Shown here: piece by piece, positions 43,425 to 52,023 of the stretch
Numbering within the stretch: the first letter of the stretch is position 1
Layout of the letters: every line of letters begins with the position of its first letter
Source: PMG-095 sp037200885
GTDB taxonomy: Bacteria > Myxococcota_A > Polyangia > Polyangiales > Polyangiaceae
Length of the DNA stretch: 64,000 nt
NCBI GenBank assembly: GCA_037200885.1
Contig: JBBCIN010000001.1
Location: 620,001-684,000 of the forward strand
Direction of reading: 5' to 3'
Notes under the pieces: generated by a model
Told to the model about the DNA's origin: nothing
The model's input: the letters and a program-made list of their open reading frames with translations, nothing else
Database searches by the model: none
Program-made: the position numbers and the translations under genes

Positions 43425-44240
43425 ATGCCCACCAAGAAAACGACCAAACCCAAGTCGAACGCCGTAAAGGTCAAGATTGCGACCTTCAACGTGAACGGCA
43501 TCGCCACGCGCTTGCCGCACCTGCTCGAGTGGCTCGCGAAAGAGTCACCCGATATCGTCTGCTTGCAAGAGCTGAAGACGCTCGATGCGGGCTTTCCAAT
43601 CGTCGACATTCGCGCGGCGGGCTACGGCGCGATCTGGCGCGGTCAGCGTTCGTGGAACGGCGTGGCCATCTTGGCCAAGGGTCAGCAACCCGAGGAGGTT
43701 CAGCGCGCACTTCCGGGCGATGCTTCGGACGACCAGAGCCGCTACCTCGAGGCGGTGGTGGGCGGAATCACGGTAGGCTGCTTGTACCTGCCCAACGGCA
43801 ATCCTCAGCCCGGTCCGAAATTCGAATACAAGCTCAGCTGGTTCGCACGGTTGATCGAACACGCGAGTGCCCTCTACGCGAGCGGTAAACCGGTGGTCTT
43901 GGCCGGTGACTTCAATGTCGTGCCGACTGACTTCGACATTTACAACCCACGCTCGTGGTTGAAGGACGCGCTGCTGCAGCCCGAGAGCCGGGCCTGCTAT
44001 CAGCGGCTGCTCGCACAAGGCTGGGTCGATTCCCTGCGCGCGCTCCACCCGGATGAGCGCATCTACACGTTTTGGGATTACTTCCGAAACCATTGGCAAA
44101 CGAACTCTGGTCTGCGCATCGACCACCTACTCTTGAATCCGGAGCTCGCTCCGCACCTTGCGAATGCGGGTGTGGACAGTTGGGTGCGCGGGCTCGAGAA
44201 AGCCAGCGATCATGCTCCGACATGGATCACGCTCGCTTAA
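43425..44240 (+). CDS. xthA: Exodeoxyribonuclease III (AP endonuclease family)
   Basis: 271 residues, ATG start. A Lys-rich 15-residue N-terminal extension precedes the core: VKIATFNVNGIATRLPHLLE, SPDIVCLQELKT (metal Glu), FKLS-like YKLSWFARLIEHA, VVLAGDFNVVPTDFDIYNP (catalytic Asp-Asn), TFWDYF, LRIDHLLLN and ASDHAPTWITL (catalytic His). It removes nucleotides from 3' ends and cuts abasic DNA in base excision repair. All active-site residues are in place. Single gene. Confidence 0.95.
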   Translation: MPTKKTTKPKSNAVKVKIATFNVNGIATRLPHLLEWLAKESPDIVCLQELKTLDAGFPIVDIRAAGYGAIWRGQRSWNGVAILAKGQQPEEVQRALPGDASDDQSRYLEAVVGGITVGCLYLPNGNPQPGPKFEYKLSWFARLIEHASALYASGKPVVLAGDFNVVPTDFDIYNPRSWLKDALLQPESRACYQRLLAQGWVDSLRALHPDERIYTFWDYFRNHWQTNSGLRIDHLLLNPELAPHLANAGVDSWVRGLEKASDHAPTWITLA

Positions 44241-44376
44241 CTGTTAGCGGGCGGCGCCTGCTGAGAGTGCTCATCTCGAACGCTTCTGGTGAAGGGGAGC
44301 GGCAACACGTCGGAAACGAAGGCTGGGCTAGCTTGTCTTGGCATCTATCCTCAACGCGCCCCTTGTCCCTCCGGCC

Positions 44377-45579
44377 ATGCTCACACCCACGCTCCGACGA
44401 CTCCTCTGGCTCGCGGCATCCGCGACCGCGCTCTCGCTCGTGAATTGCGGTGCGCGCTCGGCCGTTGAACTGATCGGGGTTGCAGCGGCAGCGGGCGGAG
44501 CCAAACCCGTCGTTGACCCGCCGAATCCAACCCTTCCAATGCGAGCGGGCGCCGGACCTACTATCCCGGGTGCGGCTGGCGCGGCGCAAGCTGGCCGGGC
44601 GCCCACGCCGCCCGATGAAATACCTGATGCATCCGTTCCGCCCGACGCATCCGTTCCGCCTGACGCATCCGTTCCGCCCATTAAACCGGCGTGTGAGTCA
44701 GTCAGCGAGTCGATCGACGAATTGCGCCCGGGCGTCATGCTGGTGGTCGATCAATCGCGCAGCATGCGCACCGCGTTCCCGCAGAAAGGTAGCCCGGACA
44801 CGCGCTGGTCGCTGGTGGGGAGGGCGCTCTTCGACCCGACCTCCGGAGTGGTGAAAACGTATGAGGGCAGCATCCGCTTTGGGATCGCCTTCTTTACCGG
44901 TCACCAAGACGAAGAGTGCCCGCTCTTGCACCAGGTGCACGCTGCCACGCAAAACTACGCGGCGTTGAATGCGCTGTTTCAGAGCCTCGCCCCTGATGGC
45001 ACTACGCCCACTGCGGAATCGTTGAATGAAGTCGTCGGTGAGCTCGAGCGAAGCCAGAGCCACAACGTTCAGTCGATCGTGCTCGTCACCGACGGCAACC
45101 CAAACACGTGCACTACGCCTTCGGGCGGAAATGGTCAGCCAGAAGCGCTCGAAGCGGTCCAGCTCGCGTACGAACTCGGCTACGACGTGTACGTGCTCGG
45201 CATTTCGAATGACATCGCCGGTGAAAATCTGCAGCAGTTAGCCAACGCCGGCGCTGGAGAACCAGCAAATCTAGTGTACGGCGTCGATGCCGACGCGGCA
45301 GAGCCCTATCACGCAAGCGGTGACGAAAAGGGTCTGACCGCCCAATTCGGCGACATTTTGAGCCACGTCCCATTCTGCGAAGTACGCATGCAACGCGACG
45401 TTGCCTCGGACGAAGCCAGCGAAGGTCACGTGATGCTCGACGGCCAGACGCTCAACTACGACGCCGACAACGGCTATTGGCTGAAAGACCCGCGTCACCT
45501 CGAGATCGTCGGCTCGGCCTGTGATGCGATCAAAGCAGGCGCCAAGGAGTTGACCGTGCGCATCTCTTGCGACGACTGA
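44377..45579 (+). CDS. vWA-domain lipoprotein
   Basis: 400 residues from ATG 44377 (MLTPTLRR). Lipobox: LAASATALSLVNCGARS. Ala/Pro/Gly tether with three copies of PDASVP, then a von Willebrand A domain with an intact metal site: VMLVVDQSRSMRTAF (DxSxS), PDGTTPTAESLNEVVGEL (Thr) and IVLVTDGNPNTC (Asp). The C-terminal part (DVASDEASEGHVMLDGQTLN) carries paired Cys. vWA domains bind protein ligands with Mg; here adhesion or complex assembly at the outer surface is inferred. First of several tethered lipoproteins in this region. Confidence 0.85.
   Translation: MLTPTLRRLLWLAASATALSLVNCGARSAVELIGVAAAAGGAKPVVDPPNPTLPMRAGAGPTIPGAAGAAQAGRAPTPPDEIPDASVPPDASVPPDASVPPIKPACESVSESIDELRPGVMLVVDQSRSMRTAFPQKGSPDTRWSLVGRALFDPTSGVVKTYEGSIRFGIAFFTGHQDEECPLLHQVHAATQNYAALNALFQSLAPDGTTPTAESLNEVVGELERSQSHNVQSIVLVTDGNPNTCTTPSGGNGQPEALEAVQLAYELGYDVYVLGISNDIAGENLQQLANAGAGEPANLVYGVDADAAEPYHASGDEKGLTAQFGDILSHVPFCEVRMQRDVASDEASEGHVMLDGQTLNYDADNGYWLKDPRHLEIVGSACDAIKAGAKELTVRISCDD
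44623..44676 (+). repeat. Three 18-base coding repeats (PDASVP) in the vWA lipoprotein tether
   Basis: Near-identical units c-c-[ct]-ga-[tc]-gcatccgttccg at 44623-44640, 44641-44658 and 44659-44676, each coding Pro-Asp-Ala-Ser-Val-Pro. Expansion or contraction would keep the frame and change tether length. Confidence 0.85.
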
Positions 45580-45817
45580 AGCGTGCCGACGTGACGGCGC
45601 TCGACGAATTGCGCTCATTGGTCCGCGCTTGCGGGTGAAATTAATCACATCTGGACGCCTGGCTCAGAATCGGACCCGCGCTCGTCGTCTGTTGAAAAAC
45701 GCTACACGCCTCGCTGTCGTCGAAGCGAGTTTGCAGTCATGCGGTCGCTTTGCACCCGCGCGTCTGAATATCGATGGCCTCGATTGGCGCGTCCGATTCC
45801 ATATGTTAAACGAACCC

Positions 45818-45822
45818 GGAGG
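45818..45822 (+). promoter_or_regulatory. Shine-Dalgarno sequence fixing the start of the PEBP lipoprotein
   Basis: ggagg lies 10 bases before ATG 45833. The frame is open upstream to 45629 with another ATG at 45803, but only ATG 45833 has this spacing and a clean signal peptide. Confidence 0.7.
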
Positions 45823-45832
45823 TTATTCATCC

Positions 45833-46693
45833 ATGCTCGTACGTCGCTTGCCCACTATTGCTTTGCTCGTTGGTTTGCCCATCCTCCTCGCGAATTGCAG
45901 TTCGGACAGTCCGGCGCCGGCAGGTGCGGCAGGCACTCCGTCCACGGCCGGTACCGGCGCCGGTGGCTCCACGGGCGTAGCGGGTCAGCCCAGTGCGGGC
46001 GCCCCCGCGGGCGGTTCAGTGTCGATGGCTGGTGGCGGTAGCACCGGCCTTGCTGGTACCGGCGGCAGCTCGGTCGCGGGTGGCGGCAGCGGTAGCGGCG
46101 GTACGAGCACAGGTGGCACCGGCGCAGGCGGCGCGAGCGCAGGCAGTAGCAGTGCTGGCGCGGCCGGCAAAGCGGGCGGCGGCAGCGGCGGGTCGACTTC
46201 GGGTGGGACGTTCGCGCTCACGAGTCCGGATCAAGTGGAGGGCGCCAAGTTCGACGGCAAGTTCACCTGTAATGGCGGAAACCTCGGCGCCGGTATCATC
46301 CCCGAGCTCGATTGGACCGGAGTCCCGTCCGGCACCATGTCGTTTGCGATTACGTTCATCGATACGACGATCGGCGACACCAAACCAATGGGGCAGCATT
46401 GGGCGATGTGGAATATCCCCGCAACCGTAATGAAGATCCCACAGGGAACGAAGGCGTTGAGCGGTGATCTGATGAACGCCAAGCAAAGCGGCAATTTCTT
46501 GTCTCCCTGCGCCCAATCGCTGATGAACGGCATGGACGATCAATACGAGTTCACGGTCTGGGCAATTCCAACTGCGACCCTGAACGTGGGGCAGAGCACG
46601 ACCGTCGCGAGTGTGCTCACCGCGCTGAAGGCACTGTCGCCGAAGCCGCCAACGGCAACCTTGCACGGACACGCCGGGCTCAAGGGGCAGTAA
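45833..46693 (+). CDS. YbhB/YbcL-type PEBP-family lipoprotein with Gly/Ser/Ala tether
   Basis: 286 residues from ATG 45833. Signal and lipobox: ALLVGLPILLANCSSD. Residues 22-125 are a low-complexity Gly/Ser/Ala/Thr tether. The C-terminal domain is a Raf-kinase-inhibitor-like (PEBP) fold: DGKFTCNGGNLGAGIIPELD (binding site region), SFAITFIDTTIGDTKPMGQH, HWAMWNIPATVMKIP and YEFTVWAIPTATLNVG. Function of bacterial PEBP proteins is poorly known; phospholipid or small-ligand binding is likely. Outer-surface display on a tether is inferred. Ended by a rho-independent terminator at 46732-46772. Confidence 0.85.
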   Translation: MLVRRLPTIALLVGLPILLANCSSDSPAPAGAAGTPSTAGTGAGGSTGVAGQPSAGAPAGGSVSMAGGGSTGLAGTGGSSVAGGGSGSGGTSTGGTGAGGASAGSSSAGAAGKAGGGSGGSTSGGTFALTSPDQVEGAKFDGKFTCNGGNLGAGIIPELDWTGVPSGTMSFAITFIDTTIGDTKPMGQHWAMWNIPATVMKIPQGTKALSGDLMNAKQSGNFLSPCAQSLMNGMDDQYEFTVWAIPTATLNVGQSTTVASVLTALKALSPKPPTATLHGHAGLKGQ

Positions 46694-46731
46694 CCGCCTC
46701 CGATTCGCCTCAGCGGCACCGAGCGCTAGGA

Positions 46732-46772
46732 AACGCGGAGTTGGCAACGAGCCGGCTCCGCGTTTTTCGTTT
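46732..46772 (+). terminator. Rho-independent terminator after the PEBP gene
   Basis: aacgcggag (46732-46740) pairs with ctccgcgtt (46756-46764), the inner ttggc/gccgg extends the stem, and tttcgttt follows. It lies 38 bases after the stop and just before the stop of the convergent cytochrome gene. Confidence 0.8.
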
Positions 46773-46776
46773 CTGT

Positions 46777-48102
46777 TCACTGTGCTCCGCCGTCGCCGCC
46801 GCTCCCCGCGCTCGTAGCGCCGCCATCGCTTTCGCCAGCGCCTCCGGCTTTTGCTGCATCGCCTCCGCTTCCGCCGTGTTCCGCGCTCCCACCGGCTCCG
46901 CCGCGTCCACTACCTCCGCCATTTCCGCCGTTTCCGCCACTGCCGCCGCCGCTTCCGCCATTGGCTGGCGCGGCCATCGCCGCGATCCAAGCCTCTACCA
47001 ACGGCACATCGGCCGCGTCCACGACGTCACTGGCGATGGGCGGCATCTGCTGGCTTTTGCCGCGGTGAGTGATCAGATCAAAGAGCAAACTGTGCGCCGG
47101 ATCGCTGGGCGCGATTCGCGTCTGGCCTTTCCACGCGGGTGTCACCGCGGCCACTCCGATCGTGGTCTTCCGGGAATCGAAGTCGCGCACCGATCGCCCG
47201 TCGAGCAGAGTTGCGTCGAGTCTCAGAAACAGTCCGGTCGACCAAGCTTTGGAGTTTGAATTTTGGTTGTGGCACGTGGTGCCGCAGTTCACGTGTAGCC
47301 ACGCCAAGGCCGGCGCGGCAAGTCCGGTGCCATCGTCGCCAATCACCAGCGGAGTCGACTTGGGCGGGTTCGACAGTCGCCTGTCTGCGATCAATCGATC
47401 CAAGTTCAGCCCGCTGGACCCAGCGATGCCGAGCAGCACTTGATCGAAACCCAGAACGCGATCGGTGCGACCGCGGTGGCAGTCGGTGCATTCATCAGAG
47501 GTTGGGATGTGATAGCTGCCGCTGCCCAGTGGGATATCGCCGCCTCCGGAGCGCACAGCCGCTGATTCATCGCTGTTCCAGGCGTATGTGGCAGACACCC
47601 AGTAGTTCGAGTCGGTCTTTTGCCACAAGCGCGTTTCGATGCGCTGCCCCGCTCGGCTGAATTCCTTCCAGACTCTGGTCCCGACCGGAAATACCCACTC
47701 ATTCGCATCCGAGTTATCGATCACTTTACCGGGCGGCAGGCTGATCCAACGCTGCTTTTCGGCGCCATCAGCCCAAAGCGGCACGGCTGGCGCATAGGCT
47801 TCGACGCCGGGTGCGATTTGCTTGCTGACGATGTCTGCGTAGAGGCCAGTGCACACCAGATTCGTAGGTGGAACCTGAGTATCGGTCGCGCAGATTGCGT
47901 TCAGCTGGAACGCCGTCGTGGCGCCCGCTTCACCGGCTGCGCCGGCTTCATTTCCGGCGCCGGCTTCACCAGCCGCGCCGGCTTCATTTGCGGCGCCCGC
48001 CTCAGTCTGCGCTTCGACGCCCGCATCCTGGGCAGTCTGGTCCGGTTTGGCTTGTCCGCAGCCGGCGAGGACTCCGAGCAATAGGACTGCACGAGCTTTC
48101 AT
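46777..48102 (-). CDS. Haem c lipoprotein, SO_2930-like, with CX3CH motif
   Basis: 441 residues, ATG start. Lipobox: VLLLGVLAGCGQAK; an Ala/Glu/Gly tether with repeated NEAGAAGEAGA follows. Core: PGVEAYAPAVPLWADGAEKQ, RWISLPPGKVIDNSDANEWV, FPVGTRVWKEFS, RIETRLWQKTDSNYWVSATY, as in SO_2930-type di-haem cytochromes. Haem sites: CTDCHRG (canonical CxxCH) and NCGTTCHNQN, which is CX3CH instead of CxxCH. A distal Met may be QQMPPIAS. The last 60 residues are Gly-rich. It probably transfers electrons or oxidises a substrate at the outer membrane. Downstream of and 17 bases from the second cytochrome gene. Confidence 0.78.
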   Translation of the reverse strand: MKARAVLLLGVLAGCGQAKPDQTAQDAGVEAQTEAGAANEAGAAGEAGAGNEAGAAGEAGATTAFQLNAICATDTQVPPTNLVCTGLYADIVSKQIAPGVEAYAPAVPLWADGAEKQRWISLPPGKVIDNSDANEWVFPVGTRVWKEFSRAGQRIETRLWQKTDSNYWVSATYAWNSDESAAVRSGGGDIPLGSGSYHIPTSDECTDCHRGRTDRVLGFDQVLLGIAGSSGLNLDRLIADRRLSNPPKSTPLVIGDDGTGLAAPALAWLHVNCGTTCHNQNSNSKAWSTGLFLRLDATLLDGRSVRDFDSRKTTIGVAAVTPAWKGQTRIAPSDPAHSLLFDLITHRGKSQQMPPIASDVVDAADVPLVEAWIAAMAAPANGGSGGGSGGNGGNGGGSGRGGAGGSAEHGGSGGDAAKAGGAGESDGGATSAGSGGDGGAQ

Positions 48103-48119
48103 CAGCCTGCCCGATCCTG

Positions 48120-49229
48120 CTAAGCGCCGCCACCGCTGGTGCCACCGCCGCTCGTATCACCACCCGCAGTCCCGGCGGTGCCGACCGTGCCGGCACTTCC
48201 TCCGCCACCTCCGGCTCCCGCCCTTCCGCCTGGGCGTCCGCCGCCGCCAAAGAGTCCGCTTCCGCCCCCGCGTCCGCCGCCGCCAAACAGCCCACCGAAA
48301 TTCGCAGCGCCGGTCTGCGCGGCCGGCGTGAGCGAGCGCAAGTAGATGACCATGTTTTGCGGCGTGTCGCCCACGTTCCACTTATGAAACGACTGCCACA
48401 TCGCATAAGAGACAATCGAATCGTCGAAGTAGCCGCCGGTCGGCACGATGCCGTTTTGGAAGATGTTGATCAGATCCGCGTCGCTGAAGCCTCCGGTTTG
48501 CTCCGGAGTGTGCTGCACGGTCTTATATGGGCCGGACGCGGTGTCGCCATGGCAATTGGTGCACGCGGCATCAGTCGCCGAGGCGCCGCCTCCGCCCGCG
48601 GTTCCGGCTCCCGCGCCGCCGCCGGCACCTCCCATCCCCCTGGTTGGGACGGTGCGGGGTAAGCGATTGATCACCACGCCATCGTTGTAGCGCATGCTCC
48701 CGTCCGCCCAATCGGTTGGAGTCGCAGACGTGATGGTCAGTAGCGAAGCGCCGCACAGGCTTCCCGCGCTGGCGATGATCGACACTTTACCGGCCTTCCG
48801 CGTCGTGATCATCACACCGCCGGTCGTGGGATCGGTCTCGAGCTCGACCATGCTCGGATCCGAGGCGCTCCAATCGATGGTGATCTGGCTCGCGTCGATG
48901 CCGTTGACCACGGCCGGGATCTGGAACGTGTGCACACCATCGTATGCCGAATACATCGGCGAAAAGAGAATGGTCAGGGCGCTCTTGGGACAGTCGGTTG
49001 ACGTATCGCTCGCGGCTCCGCCTACGGTCGCGGTCGAGCTGTCGCCGGCCTTGTCATCGCTATCATTGCTGCTGCTCGGATTGCCGCCGCTGTCGCCGCC
49101 GCCAGCGCTGCTGCCTGCACTCGCGCTCGGCGTCGCAGAGTCGGACTTGCTGCCGCAAGCACCGCCGAGCAATGCGGACCCCAAAGCCAATACGCACGCG
49201 AGTGAATCGACATTTCTAATAATCGCCAT
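48120..49229 (-). CDS. Haem c lipoprotein with Ig-like domain and Gly-rich tail
   Basis: 369 residues from ATG 49229; the frame extends to 49259. Lipobox: ALGSALLGGACGSKS, then a Ser/Gly/Asp tether. A bacterial Ig-like (BIG2-type) domain follows: FQIPAVVNGIDASQITIDWS, DPTTGGVMITTRKAGKVSII. A short cytochrome c domain has ACTNCHGDTASGPYKTVQH (CxxCH), GFSDADLINIFQNGIVPTGG and NMVIYLRSLTP; the distal ligand is perhaps a Met in SYAMWQSFHKW. The tail (GGLFGGGGRGGGSGLFGGGG) is Gly/Arg-rich. Same operon as the SO_2930-like protein; together they look like an outer-surface electron relay. Confidence 0.75.
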   Translation of the reverse strand: MAIIRNVDSLACVLALGSALLGGACGSKSDSATPSASAGSSAGGGDSGGNPSSSNDSDDKAGDSSTATVGGAASDTSTDCPKSALTILFSPMYSAYDGVHTFQIPAVVNGIDASQITIDWSASDPSMVELETDPTTGGVMITTRKAGKVSIIASAGSLCGASLLTITSATPTDWADGSMRYNDGVVINRLPRTVPTRGMGGAGGGAGAGTAGGGGASATDAACTNCHGDTASGPYKTVQHTPEQTGGFSDADLINIFQNGIVPTGGYFDDSIVSYAMWQSFHKWNVGDTPQNMVIYLRSLTPAAQTGAANFGGLFGGGGRGGGSGLFGGGGRPGGRAGAGGGGGSAGTVGTAGTAGGDTSGGGTSGGGA

Positions 49230-49361
49230 GCACGCACCGTGTCCGTGCTTCAGTCGCATCGATCACTCTGACACATGGCGATTCGAGAACTCCAGATCAC
49301 GAATGGCAATATTCCCCACTTGCCAGAAGGCGCCGTCGCGGATCGCTACGAGTTGCCCAAT

Positions 49362-50495
49362 TCAGCGAATGACCAACGCCGTGATCAGGCTCACGCCAGC
49401 GACGGCTTCGAGCGCGACCGCTGGCGCTACGGCTCGCGTTGCCACCGCCAGTAGGTAAGGTGCCAAAAAGCCGACGTAGGTGAGCAGGTAGTAAAGGCCG
49501 AGGACACCCCCGCGCGCTTCGGGCCGCGCCAGGCGCTGAACGGACTGGATCCCGGATGTCATGCACACGCCGTACGCTGCGCCGAGCAGCGGCGCGACCA
49601 CGAGCAGCGCCGCAGGCATTCGGGCGGACACCGCGAGCGCTCCCAGTAAGACTCCGACGGTGCCCGTCGCCAAGCCGAGCCGTGCGGCCACCAGCGGTGC
49701 GAACCGCCGCGTGACCGGCTGAGCGAGAACCCCGGCGGCCAGGGTGAGCGCGCATAGCGCACCGGTGTAGACGAGCGGCGCGGGACCGAGCGCCCCGCCG
49801 AGCAGGCTCGGCAGCGCCGCAAAAGCGATCGCCGGAAAGCCAAAGACGAACGGCGCCATCGGGGCCACGCTTGAGAGGAAGCTCCGCCAAGCTTCAGGCT
49901 CGAGCTCGATGCGAATCAGGGGTCGTTTGGCCGTGCCCGAGCCCGCGCTTCCCCTGGTGTCGGGCGCGCCGCGCGCGATCAGCAGCGCGCAGCCGAGCAG
50001 AGCGAGGTGAAGCACGAAGGGCAAGCGAGTGGGCGCCGGCGCGTACTGAGCCAGAGCTCCCGTCGCGAGCGGTCCAAAGCCGAAGCCGTAAGAGAGCGCG
50101 ATGGTTGCGCGGCGAGGCCCCGCGCCGGGAGTGTCGCTGGAAAGCTCGATCAGCCACGCACCGCCCGCGCTCATCACGCCGCCCGCGCCGAGGCCGTACA
50201 GCAGCCGCCCGACGAGCAGGAGCGGGAAGCTTCCACCGACCGCACCGAGCAGCGCGCTGGCGCCGAGCGCGACCAGCGCGGAGGACAGCACCACGGCGCG
50301 CCGCCCGTACCGATCTGAGACGGGCCCCGCGAGCAACAGACCCGGCGCGAGACCCAGCGCGTACATCGCGAACAACATCGCGGGCGCGGCCGCGTCGAGC
50401 GCGAGCCTCGCTCGGTACACTTGGAGCAGCGACACGAAGTGGTTGGCGCCCCAACCGACGGCGAAAAGTAGTAGACCGACGCGCCGCCAAGCCAT
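49362..50495 (-). CDS. MFS transporter
   Basis: 377 residues from ATG 50495 (MAWRRVGLLLFAVGWGANHF); a GTG at 50585 would add 30 non-membrane residues. Twelve hydrophobic helices. Motif A-like sequence: GPVSDRYGRRAVVLSSALVA after helix 2; GRLLYGLGAGGVMSAGGAWL corresponds to helix 4. Other helices: FVFGFPAIAFAALPSLLGGA, GTVGVLLGALAVSARMP. The substrate is unknown; sugar and drug transporters are both possible. Separate from the cytochrome operon by about 130 bases on the same strand. Confidence 0.88.
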   Translation of the reverse strand: MAWRRVGLLLFAVGWGANHFVSLLQVYRARLALDAAAPAMLFAMYALGLAPGLLLAGPVSDRYGRRAVVLSSALVALGASALLGAVGGSFPLLLVGRLLYGLGAGGVMSAGGAWLIELSSDTPGAGPRRATIALSYGFGFGPLATGALAQYAPAPTRLPFVLHLALLGCALLIARGAPDTRGSAGSGTAKRPLIRIELEPEAWRSFLSSVAPMAPFVFGFPAIAFAALPSLLGGALGPAPLVYTGALCALTLAAGVLAQPVTRRFAPLVAARLGLATGTVGVLLGALAVSARMPAALLVVAPLLGAAYGVCMTSGIQSVQRLARPEARGGVLGLYYLLTYVGFLAPYLLAVATRAVAPAVALEAVAGVSLITALVIR

Positions 50496-50656
50496 GCGGA
50501 CGAGTTGAGACGCTCGCGAGTCGAAGCGCAAGCGGCGTGACGCCAAGTCGTCGTATGGCGAGGCGCTTTGTACCGGTCGGTTCACGGCCGATCGACATCC
50601 GTCGGCCTTTCGAGATGTTCAGCGGACGGCTCGTTTGATGCAGTTCAGCGCGTTCA

Positions 50657-52012
50657 ATGACCAGGTCCTTGCTTCATTCAGTCTGCTGGCTCGCGCTTCC
50701 GAGCGCTGCGCTCCTCATTGCCGCGTGCGGTGGCACTGACTTCAGCTCACAGCCCGACGGCGAAGGCGGAGCTGGGGGCGGGGACAAACCCGATGGTGGC
50801 CAGCATAGCGGTGGTGCCGTTTCGGGCGGCGCTAGTTCCGGCCACGCGGGCACCGGTTCGAGCCACGCCGGTGCGGACTCGAGCCACGCCGGTACGGACG
50901 ATGGCGGTGACTCGCAAGCCGGGGCAGCGGGCAGTGCGGGTCGTGCGAATGGAGATGCTGGCGCCGTGAACGGCGGCGTCGGCGCTGGCCAAAGCGGGCA
51001 CGGAGGCATCGGCGGCACAAGCGGTAGCGCAGTTGGTGGACACGGCGGTGCAAGCACAAGCGCGGGTGGCACGAGTGGTGCGAGTGGTGCGAGTGGTGCG
51101 AGTGGTGCGAGTGGTGCGAGTGGTGCGAGTGGTGCGAGTGGTGCAAGCGGTGGGCATGCTGGTGCAAGCGGTGCAAGCGGTGGGCATGCTGGCGCAAGCG
51201 GTGCAAGCGGTGGGCATGCTGGCGCAAGCGGTGCGAGTGGTGGGCAAGGCGGCGCGAGCGGTGGAAGCGGTGGGCATGCTGGCGCGAGCGGCAGCGGGGG
51301 CAACGGGGGTGGTGCCCCGTACTCGGGACCAACCGTGGGCACCGCGAAGTCATTCGCGGCGCTCGCCTATAGCGCGATCACGGCCGCCAATATCTCGCCC
51401 ATCATCGGCAATATCGGTGTGAGCGCTGGCGCGGTGTCGACGATTACAGGGTTCGACTCGCCGTCGATCAATAAATTTGGCATCGACTCGCTGGCGCCCA
51501 ACGACCACCTCACCATGCTCGCCCAGCAAGCCGTCACGGCCCTGGTCGGTAACATCGACCCGCGCCCGTGCGACGCGGACTACACGAGCGTGGTCGGGGG
51601 TCTGACCGGCGACATCACGCTCAATCCAGGCGTCACGTGCATGAACAGCTTCAGCGACGACGTGCTCCTGAACGGGCACGTCACGCTCGACGCTCACGGC
51701 AATCCAAACGCGTTCTTCATCATCCGCGGGAACCTGACTCTTACCGTCGCGGACGCCGCACAGGTGATCCTCACTAACGGCGCCGAGGCCTGCGGCGTGT
51801 TCTGGCGAATCAGTAAGCAAGTGACGATTGGTAAAACGGTGCAATTCTACGGCAATGTCATCGCCGGCTCGGCCATCACCATGAAGACGGGGTCGACCCT
51901 GGTGGGCCGCGCACTCGCTCAGACCGAGGGCGTGCACTTCGACGCGAACACGATCACCGTTCCGAGCGACGGCCTAGTCGGCTCTGCCGCCGTGTGTACT
52001 CACTTGCAGTGA
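50657..52012 (+). CDS. Ice-binding-family (DUF3494) lipoprotein with repeat tether
   Basis: 451 residues, ATG start. Lipobox: LPSAALLIAACGGTDF. Residues 25-225 are a Gly/Ala/Ser tether with Ser-His-Ala-Gly, eight GAS triplets and GGHAGASGAS decads. The last 220 residues are a DUF3494 beta-solenoid: SFAALAYSAITAANISPIIG, NIGVSAGAVSTITGFDSPSI, GDITLNPGVTCMNSFSDDVL, LDAHGNPNAFFIIRGNLTLT, ACGVFWRISKQVTIGKTVQF, GRALAQTEGVHFDANTITV. Members bind ice or act as surface adhesins; in a mesophile adhesion is as likely. The whole solenoid is intact. Convergent with the SNF2 gene with 11 bases between the stops. Confidence 0.9.
   Translation: MTRSLLHSVCWLALPSAALLIAACGGTDFSSQPDGEGGAGGGDKPDGGQHSGGAVSGGASSGHAGTGSSHAGADSSHAGTDDGGDSQAGAAGSAGRANGDAGAVNGGVGAGQSGHGGIGGTSGSAVGGHGGASTSAGGTSGASGASGASGASGASGASGASGASGGHAGASGASGGHAGASGASGGHAGASGASGGQGGASGGSGGHAGASGSGGNGGGAPYSGPTVGTAKSFAALAYSAITAANISPIIGNIGVSAGAVSTITGFDSPSINKFGIDSLAPNDHLTMLAQQAVTALVGNIDPRPCDADYTSVVGGLTGDITLNPGVTCMNSFSDDVLLNGHVTLDAHGNPNAFFIIRGNLTLTVADAAQVILTNGAEACGVFWRISKQVTIGKTVQFYGNVIAGSAITMKTGSTLVGRALAQTEGVHFDANTITVPSDGLVGSAAVCTHLQ
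51067..51300 (+). repeat. In-frame tandem repeats in the ice-binding protein tether
   Basis: The 9-base unit ggtgcgagt (Gly-Ala-Ser) runs about eight times from near 51076 to 51147, followed by about four 30-base units starting ggtgggcatgctgg (GGHAGASGAS), the last two diverged. Multiples of three keep the frame, so slippage would change tether length only. Confidence 0.9.
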
Positions 52013-52023
52013 GCCATTGCGCG

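Noticed and set aside
51067..51300. Repeat array considered as CRISPR
   Set aside because: Units are 9 and 30 bases, contiguous without unique spacers, and in frame inside a gene; no cas genes are present.
50674..51342. Long Pro/Leu/Ala-rich frame on the minus strand opposite the ice-binding gene
   Set aside because: It mirrors the GGTGCGAGT repeats of the plus-strand gene; the plus strand has signal peptide, lipobox and an intact DUF3494 domain.
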